Assembly: GCF_020805785.1 (NCBI RefSeq)
Contig: NZ_JAJGZV010000002.1
Span: 310,001-374,000 of the forward strand
Source of the DNA: Flavobacterium chungbukense
GTDB taxonomy: Bacteria; Bacteroidota; Bacteroidia; Flavobacteriales; Flavobacteriaceae
Reading direction: 5' to 3'
DNA length: 64,000 nt
Position numbers and translations under genes: made by a program. Under the pieces are notes generated by a model. It made no database searches. It saw nothing but the letters and a program-made list of their open reading frames with translations, and had not been told where the DNA came from. Position 1 is the stretch's first letter. The number at the start of each line of letters is the position of its first letter. This document shows positions 53,755-63,748 of this stretch, in pieces.

Positions 53755-54804
53755 TTGCAAAGACGCCATATCAATTACAAAACGATATTTGATATCACCT
53801 TTTAATAATCTTTCATAAGCATTGTTTACATCGTTTACGCCAATCAATTCGATATCAGCCGTAATATTGTGTTCTGCACAGAAATCTAGCATTTCTTGAG
53901 TTTCTGCGATTCCACCGATTAGAGAACCAGAAAAACTTCTTCTTCCTAAAATAAGACTGAAAGATGTTACAGGAAGCGGATCCATTGGAGCTCCAACAAG
54001 AGTAAGTGTTCCGTCAACTTTTAGTAAATTTAAGTAAGCATCAATATTATGTTCTGCAGAAACGCAGTCTAAAATAAAGTTTAAACTTCTAGCATGTTCT
54101 GCCATTTGTGCTTCGTCGGTAGACAATACAACTTCATCTGCTCCAAGACGTTTTGCATCTTCTGTTTTAGATAAATTAGTTGTAAAAACTACAACATGAG
54201 CTCCCATCGCTTTCGCAATTTTGATTCCCATGTGACCTAAACCTCCAATTCCTACGATTCCAACCTTTTGACCAGGACCAACTTTCCAGTGTTTTAATGG
54301 CGAATAAGTTGTAATTCCTGCGCATAATAATGGAGCAACTCCAGCAAGATCTAATTTATCTGAAATGTGTAATACAAAGCTTTCATCAACTACAATACTT
54401 TGAGAATAACCTCCAAAAGTTTGTCCGCCTAAATGCTTGTCAGGCGAGTTAAATGTCTGGATATTTCCTTCATCACAAAATTGCTCTAAATCATTTTTGC
54501 AATGTTCACATTCTCTGCAAGAATCAACCAAACAGCCAACTCCAGCTAATTCGCCAACTTTAAAGTTTTTTACATGATCGCCAATCTTCACAATACGCCC
54601 AACAATTTCATGCCCCGGAACTATCGGATAAATAGTGCCATGCCATTCGTTTCTAGCAGAATGTAGATCTGAATGACAGATTCCGCAATATAAAATCTCA
54701 ATTTCTACATCATGAGCTTGCACTGCTCTACGTTTAATATCTAATGTTTGTAATGGTGCGTCGGCCGCTTCTGTACCAAAAGCTTTTATGTTTTTTGTTT
54801 CCAT
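53752..54804 (-). CDS. Zinc-dependent alcohol dehydrogenase (cinnamyl-alcohol/YahK type)
   Basis: A 350-residue cytoplasmic medium-chain dehydrogenase from ATG 54804; an upstream in-frame start only adds 19 residues of unlikely sequence. The catalytic zinc site is CGICHSDLH (Cys40) with VPGHEIVG. The structural zinc is four Cys in GCLVDSCRECEHCKNDLEQFC. The NAD(P) fold starts at VGIVGIGGLGHMGIKIAK. It reduces aldehydes to alcohols, usually with NADPH. It stands next to an aldo/keto reductase and a cupin gene in a detoxification-like cluster. Confidence 0.93.
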   Translation of the reverse strand: METKNIKAFGTEAADAPLQTLDIKRRAVQAHDVEIEILYCGICHSDLHSARNEWHGTIYPIVPGHEIVGRIVKIGDHVKNFKVGELAGVGCLVDSCRECEHCKNDLEQFCDEGNIQTFNSPDKHLGGQTFGGYSQSIVVDESFVLHISDKLDLAGVAPLLCAGITTYSPLKHWKVGPGQKVGIVGIGGLGHMGIKIAKAMGAHVVVFTTNLSKTEDAKRLGADEVVLSTDEAQMAEHARSLNFILDCVSAEHNIDAYLNLLKVDGTLTLVGAPMDPLPVTSFSLILGRRSFSGSLIGGIAETQEMLDFCAEHNITADIELIGVNDVNNAYERLLKGDIKYRFVIDMASLQ

Positions 54805-54907
54805 TTTTTTATAGTTTGTTTTTTTGTTTTCTTCGCCAGTTCGGCTAAAGCCTCGTGTCAAGTTTCAGGTTGAATTATCTAATTTTCAAATTGCCACATT
54901 ATCCAAT

Positions 54908-55894
<987 letters not shown>

Positions 55895-55943
55895 TTAATT
55901 TTGTTTTAGGGTTGTTTTTTTGTTTAAGGTTCCAAGTTTCAGA

Positions 55944-55990
55944 TTTAACCGCAAAGTGCGCAAAGATTTACACAAAGCACGCAAAGAATA
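55944..55990. repeat. CGCAAAG-family repeat arm
   Basis: TTAACCGCAAAGTGCGC, then ACACAAAGCACGCAAAG, directly between the reductase and cupin genes. CTTAG-type units follow (about 56006-56045) and reach the cupin stop codon. Confidence 0.7.
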
Positions 55991-56042
55991 TTTGCCAGCA
56001 CTAAAAAACTTAGAACTTTAGTATCTCAGAAACTTAGCACCT

Positions 56043-56450
56043 TTAGAGGCTACTTAAAAGAAAATATTCTGCGTCTGTTACTTTTTCTAACCATACACCG
56101 TGGCCTTTATCTATTTCTGTTATAATCGCAACATAAGAGAATGTATCAAATGGAGTTGCTCCATACCAATGTTCAATTCCTGGTAAAATGGTAACCACTT
56201 CATCTTTTTGAAGCTTTCGAACGGCTTTTCCTCTTTCTTGGTAATATCCAGTTCCTTCTTTTGCAATCAGCATTTGCAGACCCGCGTTGCTATGCCAATT
56301 ACTTCTTGCACAAGGTTCAAAAGTAACTTCCTTAATAACAGTGTTTTCTGGGTGAATATCACTGGTTTGCTTTTTATAGGAAACATCACCTGTCATATAA
56401 GTATTCGGGACTTTTCCTTCTTCAATAACGGTTGAATAATTTGTTGACAT
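56043..56450 (-). CDS. Cupin domain protein
   Basis: A 135-residue single cupin from ATG 56450. Metal-ligand pattern: NWHSNAGLQMLIAKEGTGYY (His in the first motif) and ILPGIEHWYGATP (His in the second). Such cupins are commonly co-located with aldo/keto reductases, alcohol dehydrogenases and AraC regulators in Bacteroidota, often annotated near carboxymuconolactone decarboxylases. The reaction is unknown. The C-terminus abuts a CTTAG-type repeat. Confidence 0.88.
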   Translation of the reverse strand: MSTNYSTVIEEGKVPNTYMTGDVSYKKQTSDIHPENTVIKEVTFEPCARSNWHSNAGLQMLIAKEGTGYYQERGKAVRKLQKDEVVTILPGIEHWYGATPFDTFSYVAIITEIDKGHGVWLEKVTDAEYFLLSSL

Positions 56451-56679
56451 AAATTTACTTATTTTTTTGAGATTGACTACATTTAAAACCACTTATCTAA
56501 TTCATTATCAGAATTATAAACTAAATTTAAAAAGCTAGAATCCGCTTTATGAAGTAGTAATTTAGTTTTTTCCAAAACTGATAAATTAATTCAGCGTTGT
56601 AATTTCAAGGCAAAATTAGGTCAACTTGACTTTCTGAAAATAACAATATTCAAACAAAAAATTATGAAATTGAAACAAT

Positions 56680-57549
56680 TTACATTCTAAGAGATTTCGG
56701 AACTGTACCTGTAAGTCTTTTAAAATAGTTATTAAAATAACTTGGATATTCAAATCCAAGCGAATAACCAATGTCTGAAATACTCCAGTCTGTATGTTGC
56801 AACAAAGCCTTTGCCTCTCCAATAATTCTTTCTGTTATATGTGCCGTTGTTGGTTTTCCTGTTACTTCTTTTACCGAACGATTTAGGTGATTGACGTGAA
56901 CAGACAGACTTTGCGCATAATCCTGAGGCGTTTTTAAAGCTAATGGTTCATTTTTAGTTTCTATAGGAAATTGTCTTTCTAACAATTCTAAGAATAAAGA
57001 GGTTATTCTGGAAGATGCATTTTTATGTTTAAAGAAATTTTCTGAAGGTTGCATTTTCATTGATTCATGAATAATCAAATTGACATAACTACGCATCAAA
57101 TCGTCTTTAAAAACATAATCTGTCTCGTATTCTTTGATCATTTTTTGAAATAAAGAATCTATAAAAAGCTTTTGTTCAGCATTTAAAGAAAAAATTGGGG
57201 TTCCTCCTATTTTAAACAAAGGCGATTCATGAAGCGTTTCAGAGCGATCTTTTGCTCTTAGAAATTCTTCCGTAAAAACACAAGCATAACCTTCATAACT
57301 CTCTGAAACGGTTTCCCATGAATAAGGAATAATCGGATTACCAAAAAACAAAATTGTACCGTCTGTTTCTATTCCGCGGTCAGCATATTGTATAATACTT
57401 TTACTGGTGTTGATGCAGATTTTATAAAAATCTCTCCTACTGTAAACGGGAACTTTACTAAAATCCCCATTTATAGGATAAACTTTAAATCCCTTCATTT
57501 TTAAATCTGAAGTAAAATCGCAATTCTGAGTTTCTGTCTGATTATTCAT
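56680..57549 (-). CDS. AraC family transcriptional regulator
   Basis: A 289-residue protein with an N-terminal cupin-like domain (about 25-160; NPIIPYSWETVSESYEGYAC) and a C-terminal double HTH (about 190-285; LSVHVNHLNRSVKEVTGKP, SISDIGYSLGFEYPSYFNNY). It lies upstream of the cupin/reductase/dehydrogenase genes on the same strand and is the likely activator of that cluster. A TAACTTTG promoter-like element (57554-57561, complement) is only 5 bases upstream of the ATG, which would make the mRNA nearly leaderless. Confidence 0.92.
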   Translation of the reverse strand: MNNQTETQNCDFTSDLKMKGFKVYPINGDFSKVPVYSRRDFYKICINTSKSIIQYADRGIETDGTILFFGNPIIPYSWETVSESYEGYACVFTEEFLRAKDRSETLHESPLFKIGGTPIFSLNAEQKLFIDSLFQKMIKEYETDYVFKDDLMRSYVNLIIHESMKMQPSENFFKHKNASSRITSLFLELLERQFPIETKNEPLALKTPQDYAQSLSVHVNHLNRSVKEVTGKPTTAHITERIIGEAKALLQHTDWSISDIGYSLGFEYPSYFNNYFKRLTGTVPKSLRM

Positions 57550-57602
57550 TTTGCAAAGTTATGAAAATCAAACAATATTATTTTGGTTTGTTTTGTTTTG
57601 AT

Positions 57603-57645
57603 TTTAACCGCAAAGAACGCAAAGATTTACGCAAAGTGTTTTTTA
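57603..57645. repeat. CGCAAAG-family repeat arm
   Basis: TTAACCGCAAAGAACGC, then TTTACGCAAAGTG, followed by CTCGCAAAGTCGCTGAG nearby. Confidence 0.7.
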
Positions 57646-57689
57646 GCTAGACTAAATAATCTCGCAAAGTCGCTGAGATGCAAAGTTTT

Positions 57690-57795
57690 TTCACGCAGAT
57701 TCTGCATATTTTAGTAGATTCATTTTTGATTAATAATCCCAAATCTAAAAATAAAATCTTTACAGATCTGCTAAAATCTGCAGAATCTGCGTGAA
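57690..57795. repeat. CGCAGATT palindromic element after the GH2 gene
   Basis: Perfect 17-bp arms TTCACGCAGATTCTGCA (57690-57706) and TGCAGAATCTGCGTGAA (57779-57795). It ends one base before the GH2 stop codon and may act as that gene's terminator on the minus strand. Confidence 0.8.
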
Positions 57796-57796
57796 A

Positions 57797-60619
57797 CTAT
57801 TTTAAACTCAAACTTCCAGCTCGTAATCCTTTCGCGGAAGCGGATAAAATAACTTCTTTTGCATTTTCATCTTTTTGAATTATGATTTGAGCGTAACCAT
57901 TAAAAAGCTTTCTTTTCCAAGGTTCTGCTGGTGTTATCACTTGAATAATTCCCGGATCTGTATTCATTACATCCCAATCTTTTATCTTTTGTAAAGGCGT
58001 TGCTGCAATATGAATCGTATTTTTTCCTTCTTTTAAAATTGATGAACTTAGAATATATTTCTGAGGATCTTCTGCACTTGGTTCTACTTTATTTCCGTTA
58101 ATGAAAACTACAGTTTGAACACCAATTTTTTTGTAAAAGAAACTAACAACATTCGAAGCTGAATTGTTTTTCAAATCAAATTCTCCTTTATAAATATAAG
58201 ATGGTGCTTGTTTTTTATAATCACGATCTTTAAAAGCGTCAATCCATTCATTATCAGAATAATTCGATAACTGTTCTGGCAAAGTAGCACTATTACTTTT
58301 TTGTTCTTTAAAATTATTTATAGCAACCAAAGCAATGTCATCAATAAATTTATCGCTTTCCAGAGAAGTTGGATCTCCGTTTCCAACTCCTAAAATTTTT
58401 CCCCCTTTAATCGAAAAGGTAATTTCGTCGTTGGCAATTGGAACGTGCAAATTGTTTTTGTCTGTGGTTTCAATCGTTACGACCGAAATATTTCCTTTCA
58501 GAACATTTTCTTTATCCGAAGATAATTTGATGTTTTCTGCTTTTCCAGTAGTTTTTTGAATATCAGAAAGTATCTTTTCTCCATTTTTGTAACCAACCGC
58601 TTCTAAAGTTCCTAGCACATAATTTACTTTCCATTCTAAATGTCCGTTTTGTGTCATTTTCTTTTTCCCTAAACTTTTTTTGTTTAGAAAAAGCTCTACT
58701 TCATCACAATTAGAATAAGCCCAAACGTCTATTTCTTTGCCTTCCATTCCACTCCAATTCCAATGAGGCAATAGATGTAAAACAGGTTCTTTTCCCCACC
58801 AAGATTTCAGATAAAAAACATTGTCTTTAGGAAAACCGCATACATCCATCATTCCGAAATAAGATGTTACAGAAGGCCAGCCATAAGGCGTTGGTTCTCC
58901 GCGGTAATCAAAACCTGTCCAAATAAACATTCCTGCTAAATATGGTCTTTCCGAGTAGAATTTCCAACCTTCTTCTATACTGTAAAAAGTTGGTCTTGGC
59001 TTTTTGTCATAAGCACTTTGATAATGTTTGGCGTCATCTGTAAAATAAATTCCGCGCGTTGCAAACGTCGAACCTTCCTCCGTTCCCATTCCAGGCTGCT
59101 GTTTAAACTGATTTCTATGCGCGTCAATATCTCCGTTTCCGAGATAATTATATCCCATAACTTCGACTACAGAAGAAATACCGCTTTTAAATCCGCTGCT
59201 AATTCCTATTGTCACGGGTCTTGTCGGATCAATGCTTTTACTAAAATCCTGCATGATATTGGCAATTCTTTCTCCAATAATTCCACCTTCAATCTGCCAT
59301 TCTTCATTTCCAACCGACCAGCAAAAAATGCTTGGATGGTTTCGATCGCGTTCCATCATTCGCTGCAAATCTTTCAAATGATACTCATTAATTCCCATTA
59401 AACGAGTTTCATCTATTACCAGCATTCCTAATTTATCGCAGGCATCTAATAATTCTGGCGTTGGAGGATGATGCGAACAACGATAGGCATTTGACCCCAT
59501 TTCTTTCAGTTTTTGAATTCTGTAATACTGAATTTCATCCGGAAGTGCTGTTCCAATTCCAGCGTGATCTTGATGGTTATTTGTTCCTTTCAGTTTTATG
59601 GATTTTCCGTTAAGGAAAAAACCTTGTTCGGCATTAAACTCAATCGTTCTGATTCCGAAAGAAGTTTTATAACTGTCAATTACTTTTCCTTCACTTTTTA
59701 TTTCGGTAATTAATTGATATAAATTTGGCGAATCAAGATCCCACAAAAGCGGATTTTCGACATGCAATTTTGAACTATAATTTATCGTTTGATAGAATTC
59801 TGGAGCTACTATATTTTCAGAAGAAACCGCAACTTGTTTACTTTTATTATCTAAAATGGTTTGAATGACTTCAATAGAACCCTTAAATTTTCCATTGTTT
59901 TTAATTTTTACATCAGCCGTAACAGCTGCATTATTTCCTACCAGCTCAGAAGTAACATACGTTCCGTTCTGAACTACATAAATCGGATTTGTTTTCTGCA
60001 AATAAACATGTCTGTAAATTCCGGCACCTTCATAAAACCAGCCTTCCTCCATTGAAGCATCAACACGTACAGAAATGATATTTTCCCCACCATAATTCAC
60101 ATAAGCCGATACATCATACTCAAAACCGTTATAACCGCTTTCTTCGGTTCCTAGATAAAATCCGTTAAAAAATACTTTCGAATTTCTAAAAACGCCATCA
60201 AATTTTAATGAAATAACTCTACCTAAATCGCTATTCGGAATTGTAATTTTTTTTCTGTACCAACCAATACTTTTCTCTGGAAAGTTTTTACCCGCCGCTT
60301 TAAATCCGTGGCTGAAACTTGCGCTTTCGCTAAAAGGTTGTTCTACAGCCCAATCGTGTGGCAGATCTAATTTTCTCCAGGCACGATCGTCAAACCCCGA
60401 AGCAGCTGGTCCATCTCCAAAACCTGTCTTTGTCAAATAGGAAAAATACCCTTCTGCATGACCAAAATCTTTTTTGGTGTCATACAAATGTCCGAATGAA
60501 AACCGCCAATCTTTATCTATTAATATTAACTCTCTAGGCGATTTGTTTTGCGCAGTAACTTGCACTAAAAACAAAAGAAAAAATGACAAAATGGTTTTTT
60601 GAATAAAAGTGGTTTTCAT
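57797..60619 (-). CDS. Secreted glycoside hydrolase family 2 protein (beta-galactosidase type)
   Basis: A 940-residue enzyme with a signal peptide (about 1-23, ending VTAQ). GH2 layout: sugar-binding jelly-roll (about 30-215, with LPHDWAVEQPFSESASFSHG), immunoglobulin-like domain (about 215-325) and TIM barrel (about 325-620). The acid/base Glu is in CWSVGNEEW and the probable nucleophile Glu in GMGTEEGSTFATRG. C-terminal domains (DUF4982-like and a further beta-sandwich) follow. It hydrolyses terminal beta-linked sugars in the periplasm or outside. No SusC/SusD pair is adjacent, so it is not part of a classical PUL here. Confidence 0.92.
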   Translation of the reverse strand: MKTTFIQKTILSFFLLFLVQVTAQNKSPRELILIDKDWRFSFGHLYDTKKDFGHAEGYFSYLTKTGFGDGPAASGFDDRAWRKLDLPHDWAVEQPFSESASFSHGFKAAGKNFPEKSIGWYRKKITIPNSDLGRVISLKFDGVFRNSKVFFNGFYLGTEESGYNGFEYDVSAYVNYGGENIISVRVDASMEEGWFYEGAGIYRHVYLQKTNPIYVVQNGTYVTSELVGNNAAVTADVKIKNNGKFKGSIEVIQTILDNKSKQVAVSSENIVAPEFYQTINYSSKLHVENPLLWDLDSPNLYQLITEIKSEGKVIDSYKTSFGIRTIEFNAEQGFFLNGKSIKLKGTNNHQDHAGIGTALPDEIQYYRIQKLKEMGSNAYRCSHHPPTPELLDACDKLGMLVIDETRLMGINEYHLKDLQRMMERDRNHPSIFCWSVGNEEWQIEGGIIGERIANIMQDFSKSIDPTRPVTIGISSGFKSGISSVVEVMGYNYLGNGDIDAHRNQFKQQPGMGTEEGSTFATRGIYFTDDAKHYQSAYDKKPRPTFYSIEEGWKFYSERPYLAGMFIWTGFDYRGEPTPYGWPSVTSYFGMMDVCGFPKDNVFYLKSWWGKEPVLHLLPHWNWSGMEGKEIDVWAYSNCDEVELFLNKKSLGKKKMTQNGHLEWKVNYVLGTLEAVGYKNGEKILSDIQKTTGKAENIKLSSDKENVLKGNISVVTIETTDKNNLHVPIANDEITFSIKGGKILGVGNGDPTSLESDKFIDDIALVAINNFKEQKSNSATLPEQLSNYSDNEWIDAFKDRDYKKQAPSYIYKGEFDLKNNSASNVVSFFYKKIGVQTVVFINGNKVEPSAEDPQKYILSSSILKEGKNTIHIAATPLQKIKDWDVMNTDPGIIQVITPAEPWKRKLFNGYAQIIIQKDENAKEVILSASAKGLRAGSLSLK

Positions 60620-60783
60620 AAGGTTGGGTTGTTAGTAAAATCGAATAGCGATAAAAATAAGGCTTTTACAGAAAAAAAATCGATAGTATTTTATCAAAAT
60701 ATGATAACTCATTAATATCTAAAGCTGTAAAAAGCGATTCAAAATTTAGAATGAATCTAATGGCTTCAAACTATAATATGATA

Positions 60784-60791
60784 TACTTTTG
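60784..60791 (+). promoter_or_regulatory. Putative TAnnTTTG promoter for the ChrB-AraC pair
   Basis: TACTTTTG lies 41 bases before the ATG at 60833. No clear -33 TTG at ideal spacing. Confidence 0.4.
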
Positions 60792-60832
60792 ATGTAACTT
60801 TATTTTCAAATCTTAAAAAAGCAAAGAATATT

Positions 60833-61216
60833 ATGAGTACTATTATAAATGAAAATAGACTCCACAGTAAATTTAAAACCCTCGATCATAAGATTAACGA
60901 ACTTAATGATCAGAAGATTAATGCTTTTTTTGAATCTTTAGGATTATTAGAAAGAAATGATGTTCCAAAGGATTTCCTGAAATGGGAAAATATTCTGATT
61001 GTCGTTCCAAATCGACATGTATCTCATGAATTGAAATACTATAAATATGCTATTTCCAGAATTTCATTTTTAACAAATCCTTATGCAGATCAAATTCATA
61101 TTTTTGATCTCAAAGATTGGAAAAATGCATCGGGAAACAAGACGCAGTTTCAGATTAGAGAAATGCTGAAAACAAGTTTTGGAGGGGTTAAAAAAAATAC
61201 AAATAGTGGAGATTAA
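60833..61216 (+). CDS. Protein of unknown function upstream of the ChrB-AraC gene
   Basis: A 127-residue soluble protein with no recognised domain. The first half is helical (KFKTLDHKINELNDQKINAF). The middle contains NILIVVPNRHVSHELKYYKY and a possible beta strand QIHIFDLKDW. It ends 18 bases before the ChrB-AraC start, so the two are co-transcribed and probably act together. A regulator, adaptor or metal-binding role cannot be chosen from the sequence. Confidence 0.65.
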   Translation: MSTIINENRLHSKFKTLDHKINELNDQKINAFFESLGLLERNDVPKDFLKWENILIVVPNRHVSHELKYYKYAISRISFLTNPYADQIHIFDLKDWKNASGNKTQFQIREMLKTSFGGVKKNTNSGD

Positions 61217-61234
61217 TTTACTTTTCTTTACGGA

Positions 61235-62101
61235 ATGAAGTGGATTACTAGGGAAAGACCTAAAATTGATAGAATTGCCTGCCCGTGGCTAATCAAAAAT
61301 TTTGTTGACGCAGAGGCGGAATTTATTTATGTGCCTTTTGATGAAGTTTTAACAAAAGCGGCAGCATTAGATGCAATTCCGTTTGATATTCCTGATGTAG
61401 AATTTACACATTATAATGAAGAATGCACTTTTGACTTCATTATAAAAAAATATCAAATAAAAGATCCCGCAGTTTTAATTATGGCAAAAATTGTTCGTGG
61501 CGCCGACACCGACCGCCACGATCTTGCCAAAGAAGCAGCTGGACTTTGGGCAATTTCTGCTGGACTTTCTCATAATATAACAGACGATTCGCATTTGCTG
61601 GAAACAGGATTAGTTTTGTACGATGCACTTTACAGCTGGGCGAAACATTTGTACAAACAAAATCATCTTCAAAATAGCCCTTTCGAAAATTTACTTCACG
61701 AAGTTTATAACAAGTTTTTGATTGAGAAAAAGAATAATCAGAAAACACCTTTATGGGTTAAAGAATTGAAAAATATTATTCAAGATCAAATAGATGCACA
61801 GTTTACTTTTGATTTGAAGAAAATCTCAAGTGATTTAGAATTGAATCCGTCTTATTTATCGAGAGAGTTTTCTAAATATTTTGAAGATTTAAATTTCGGT
61901 GAATACGTGCGTAAACTTCGAATAGAAAAAGCCATCAATCTGATTCAAAATACTTCTTATACTTTAACTGAAATAGCTTATATGACGGGCTTTTCAGACC
62001 AAAGTCATTTTACCAGAATTTTTAAATTACAAACAGGAAAAAATCCTTCCTCTTATAGAAAAAACACCTTAAAAAGTAATCCAGATACAAAAGGTAAATA
62101 G
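61235..62101 (+). CDS. Fusion of chromate-resistance ChrB domain with AraC-type DNA-binding domain
   Basis: A 288-residue protein. Residues 1-140 match the ChrB C-terminal domain: WITRERPKIDRIACPWLI at the start, FTHYNEECTFDFIIKKY near 65, VLIMAKIVRGADTDRHDLA near 87 and ETGLVLYDALYSWAKHL near 125. Residues about 185-280 are an AraC double HTH: FDLKKISSDLELNPSYLSRE and LTEIAYMTGFSDQSHFTRIF. ChrB is a chromate-responsive regulator or reductase-like protein. The fusion makes the domain a ligand-sensing module of an AraC regulator. No ChrA transporter is in the window. The gene follows an unknown gene by 18 bases. Confidence 0.9.
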   Translation: MKWITRERPKIDRIACPWLIKNFVDAEAEFIYVPFDEVLTKAAALDAIPFDIPDVEFTHYNEECTFDFIIKKYQIKDPAVLIMAKIVRGADTDRHDLAKEAAGLWAISAGLSHNITDDSHLLETGLVLYDALYSWAKHLYKQNHLQNSPFENLLHEVYNKFLIEKKNNQKTPLWVKELKNIIQDQIDAQFTFDLKKISSDLELNPSYLSREFSKYFEDLNFGEYVRKLRIEKAINLIQNTSYTLTEIAYMTGFSDQSHFTRIFKLQTGKNPSSYRKNTLKSNPDTKGK

Positions 62102-62170
62102 TGTTCTATTTCTAAGCTTTGATTGTCAATAGTTTTGTTTTAATTAATTAATTAATTAACAAAAACTATC

Positions 62171-62671
62171 ATGATTTTCTTCAGACACCTTTTTGCAATC
62201 ACTTTATTTACTTTAAGTTTCAATGCATTTTCTCAAACGACTTATCCAAAAATCACAGGTTATTTTGGCATTCTTCATCCTATTGCCACTTTTAGCAGTG
62301 AACAAACAACCGTAAATTTTAGAGATTATTATGCAGTCGGATTTCCAACTGGTATCAACATTTGGAAAAATCAAAAAATAGGTTTTTCTTTTGAAGTTGT
62401 TCCAAATATAAGAGTTCAAGGAAACAGTGATAAAGTGACCAATTTATTATTTCATCCCGGCGTATTAGTGGCTTTAGGCAACGGTTATACCTTTGCAGGA
62501 AGAGCCGCTTTTGAAAGCAGCGGCAGATAAGGTTTTACACCTGTAATAAATAAAACTGTACTTAAAAGTGATAATTGCAGTTATTTTGTTGCGGTTCCTT
62601 TACCTGTCCGTTTTGGAAATGATCATCCCGCCTCTTTTACAATTGGTTTTCAATTTGGAATTGCTTTCTAA
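62171..62671 (+). pseudogene. Small outer-membrane protein gene with an in-frame stop
   Basis: ATG 62171 starts a protein with a signal peptide (1-21, ending NAFSQ) and barrel-like strands (IGFSFEVVPNIRVQG). The frame meets TAA at 62528-62530 after SSGR. Without the stop the same frame continues for 46 codons: GFTPVINKTVLK, then FVAVPLPVRFGN, and ends FTIGFQFGIAF before TAA 62669-62671, a typical outer-membrane end with Phe. A TAT or TAC to TAA change would explain it. The function is unknown. The 119-residue truncated product would lack its last strands. Confidence 0.8.
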
Positions 62672-62713
62672 AATCTCTTAAAAAATGAGTTAAAAAATTG
62701 ATTTGTTTTTAAC

Positions 62714-63184
62714 TCATTTGATTTCAAAAACTCTTATAAATTTTTGCTCTAATTTTTTCCTTCTTCTTTCTTCTTTCCATCTCGAATAGAAAATACCCAT
62801 AAGAAGAAACAAACTTACAATTGTAGTTGCTCTCCTAAGTCCTCTTCCAAAAAAAAGAAAAAATATATTAATGAATATCAGAAAAACTACTGGAGAAAAT
62901 CTCGTCCAGATCAATTGAAATTTACTGTTTTCTTCAACGACATAATTTACATTTACCCTGTTATCAATATTCTTATAATTCCCTCTTACAATAAAAATTG
63001 TTGGAGATGTTGCTGAATTTACAGTAAAACGGAAGCTTTTATCATCAAAAACTCCATAAAAAGGTTTGGATTCGCCGAATAGAGGAAATAGTCTAAAGTA
63101 ACTGAAGTTTACTTTCAAAGAACCTATTTCAATATTATGTTGCAATCTTTTGCGAAATTCAGACAAAGAGAGATTTGACTCCAT
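62714..63184 (-). CDS. Membrane protein of unknown function
   Basis: A 156-residue protein from ATG 63184. An N-terminal soluble region (1-95) leads to hydrophobic segments near 98-118 and 122-140, then a Lys/Arg-rich tail. No recognised family. It begins 11 bases after the TlpA-like gene stop, so the two form an operon. A TTG at 63199 would overlap that stop but is less likely. Confidence 0.65.
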   Translation of the reverse strand: MESNLSLSEFRKRLQHNIEIGSLKVNFSYFRLFPLFGESKPFYGVFDDKSFRFTVNSATSPTIFIVRGNYKNIDNRVNVNYVVEENSKFQLIWTRFSPVVFLIFINIFFLFFGRGLRRATTIVSLFLLMGIFYSRWKEERRRKKLEQKFIRVFEIK

Positions 63185-63195
63185 TTTACTAATTA

Positions 63196-63687
63196 TCAAG
63201 GTGCTAAAACACTTTTAATCTTATCCTCTAGAGCTTTTCCATGAATATTTTTAGCTAGAATAATTCCGTTTTTATCTATTAAAAAATTTAACGGAACAGA
63301 TTGTAATCTATAATCTGCAACAGCTGGTGACTGCCAATATTTTAAATCGCTAACATTTATCCATGGCAATTTTCCTTTTGCAATTGCAGCTGTCCACAAT
63401 GGTTTTTTAGTATCCATAGAAACGCCGTAAATCGATAATTTCTCGGGATAAGTATTATTTAACTTCAGTAATAATGGCTGTTCTTTAATGCAAGGTCCAC
63501 ACCATGAAGCCCAAAAATCAACCAAAACTAAAGATCCTCTTAAAGATGAAAGTGCGATTTTTTCTCCTTTTGTATTTGGAAGATCAATTTCTGGCGCAAT
63601 GTCTCCAACATCAACACCAACAACTTGTGCTTTTGAATTGGTAATTATACAACATAAGAATGCTACAATGAGTAAAGTTTTTTTCAT
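63196..63687 (-). CDS. TlpA/ResA-like periplasmic thioredoxin
   Basis: A 163-residue protein with a signal peptide (1-20, ending SKAQ). The thioredoxin domain has APEIDLPNTKGEKIALSSLR, the active-site motif WASWCGPC and the cis-Pro in RLQSVPLNFLIDKNG, matching the TlpA-like AhpC/TSA-related group. It acts as a periplasmic disulfide reductase, for example in cytochrome maturation or protein thiol repair. The gene next to it encodes an unknown membrane protein. Confidence 0.92.
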   Translation of the reverse strand: MKKTLLIVAFLCCIITNSKAQVVGVDVGDIAPEIDLPNTKGEKIALSSLRGSLVLVDFWASWCGPCIKEQPLLLKLNNTYPEKLSIYGVSMDTKKPLWTAAIAKGKLPWINVSDLKYWQSPAVADYRLQSVPLNFLIDKNGIILAKNIHGKALEDKIKSVLAP

Positions 63688-63748
63688 AATGGATTAAGTT
63701 TTATTGTTTTGGGGTTATTTTTTTAATCATGTTATTGCCTCAACATTT

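Noticed and set aside
57797-60619. Polysaccharide utilisation locus around the GH2 enzyme
   Set aside because: No SusC/SusD, sensor or second glycosidase is adjacent; the SusCD locus is about 45 kb away.
62139-62160. TTAA tandem tract as a regulatory site
   Set aside because: AT-rich low complexity before the broken gene; nothing else supports a function.
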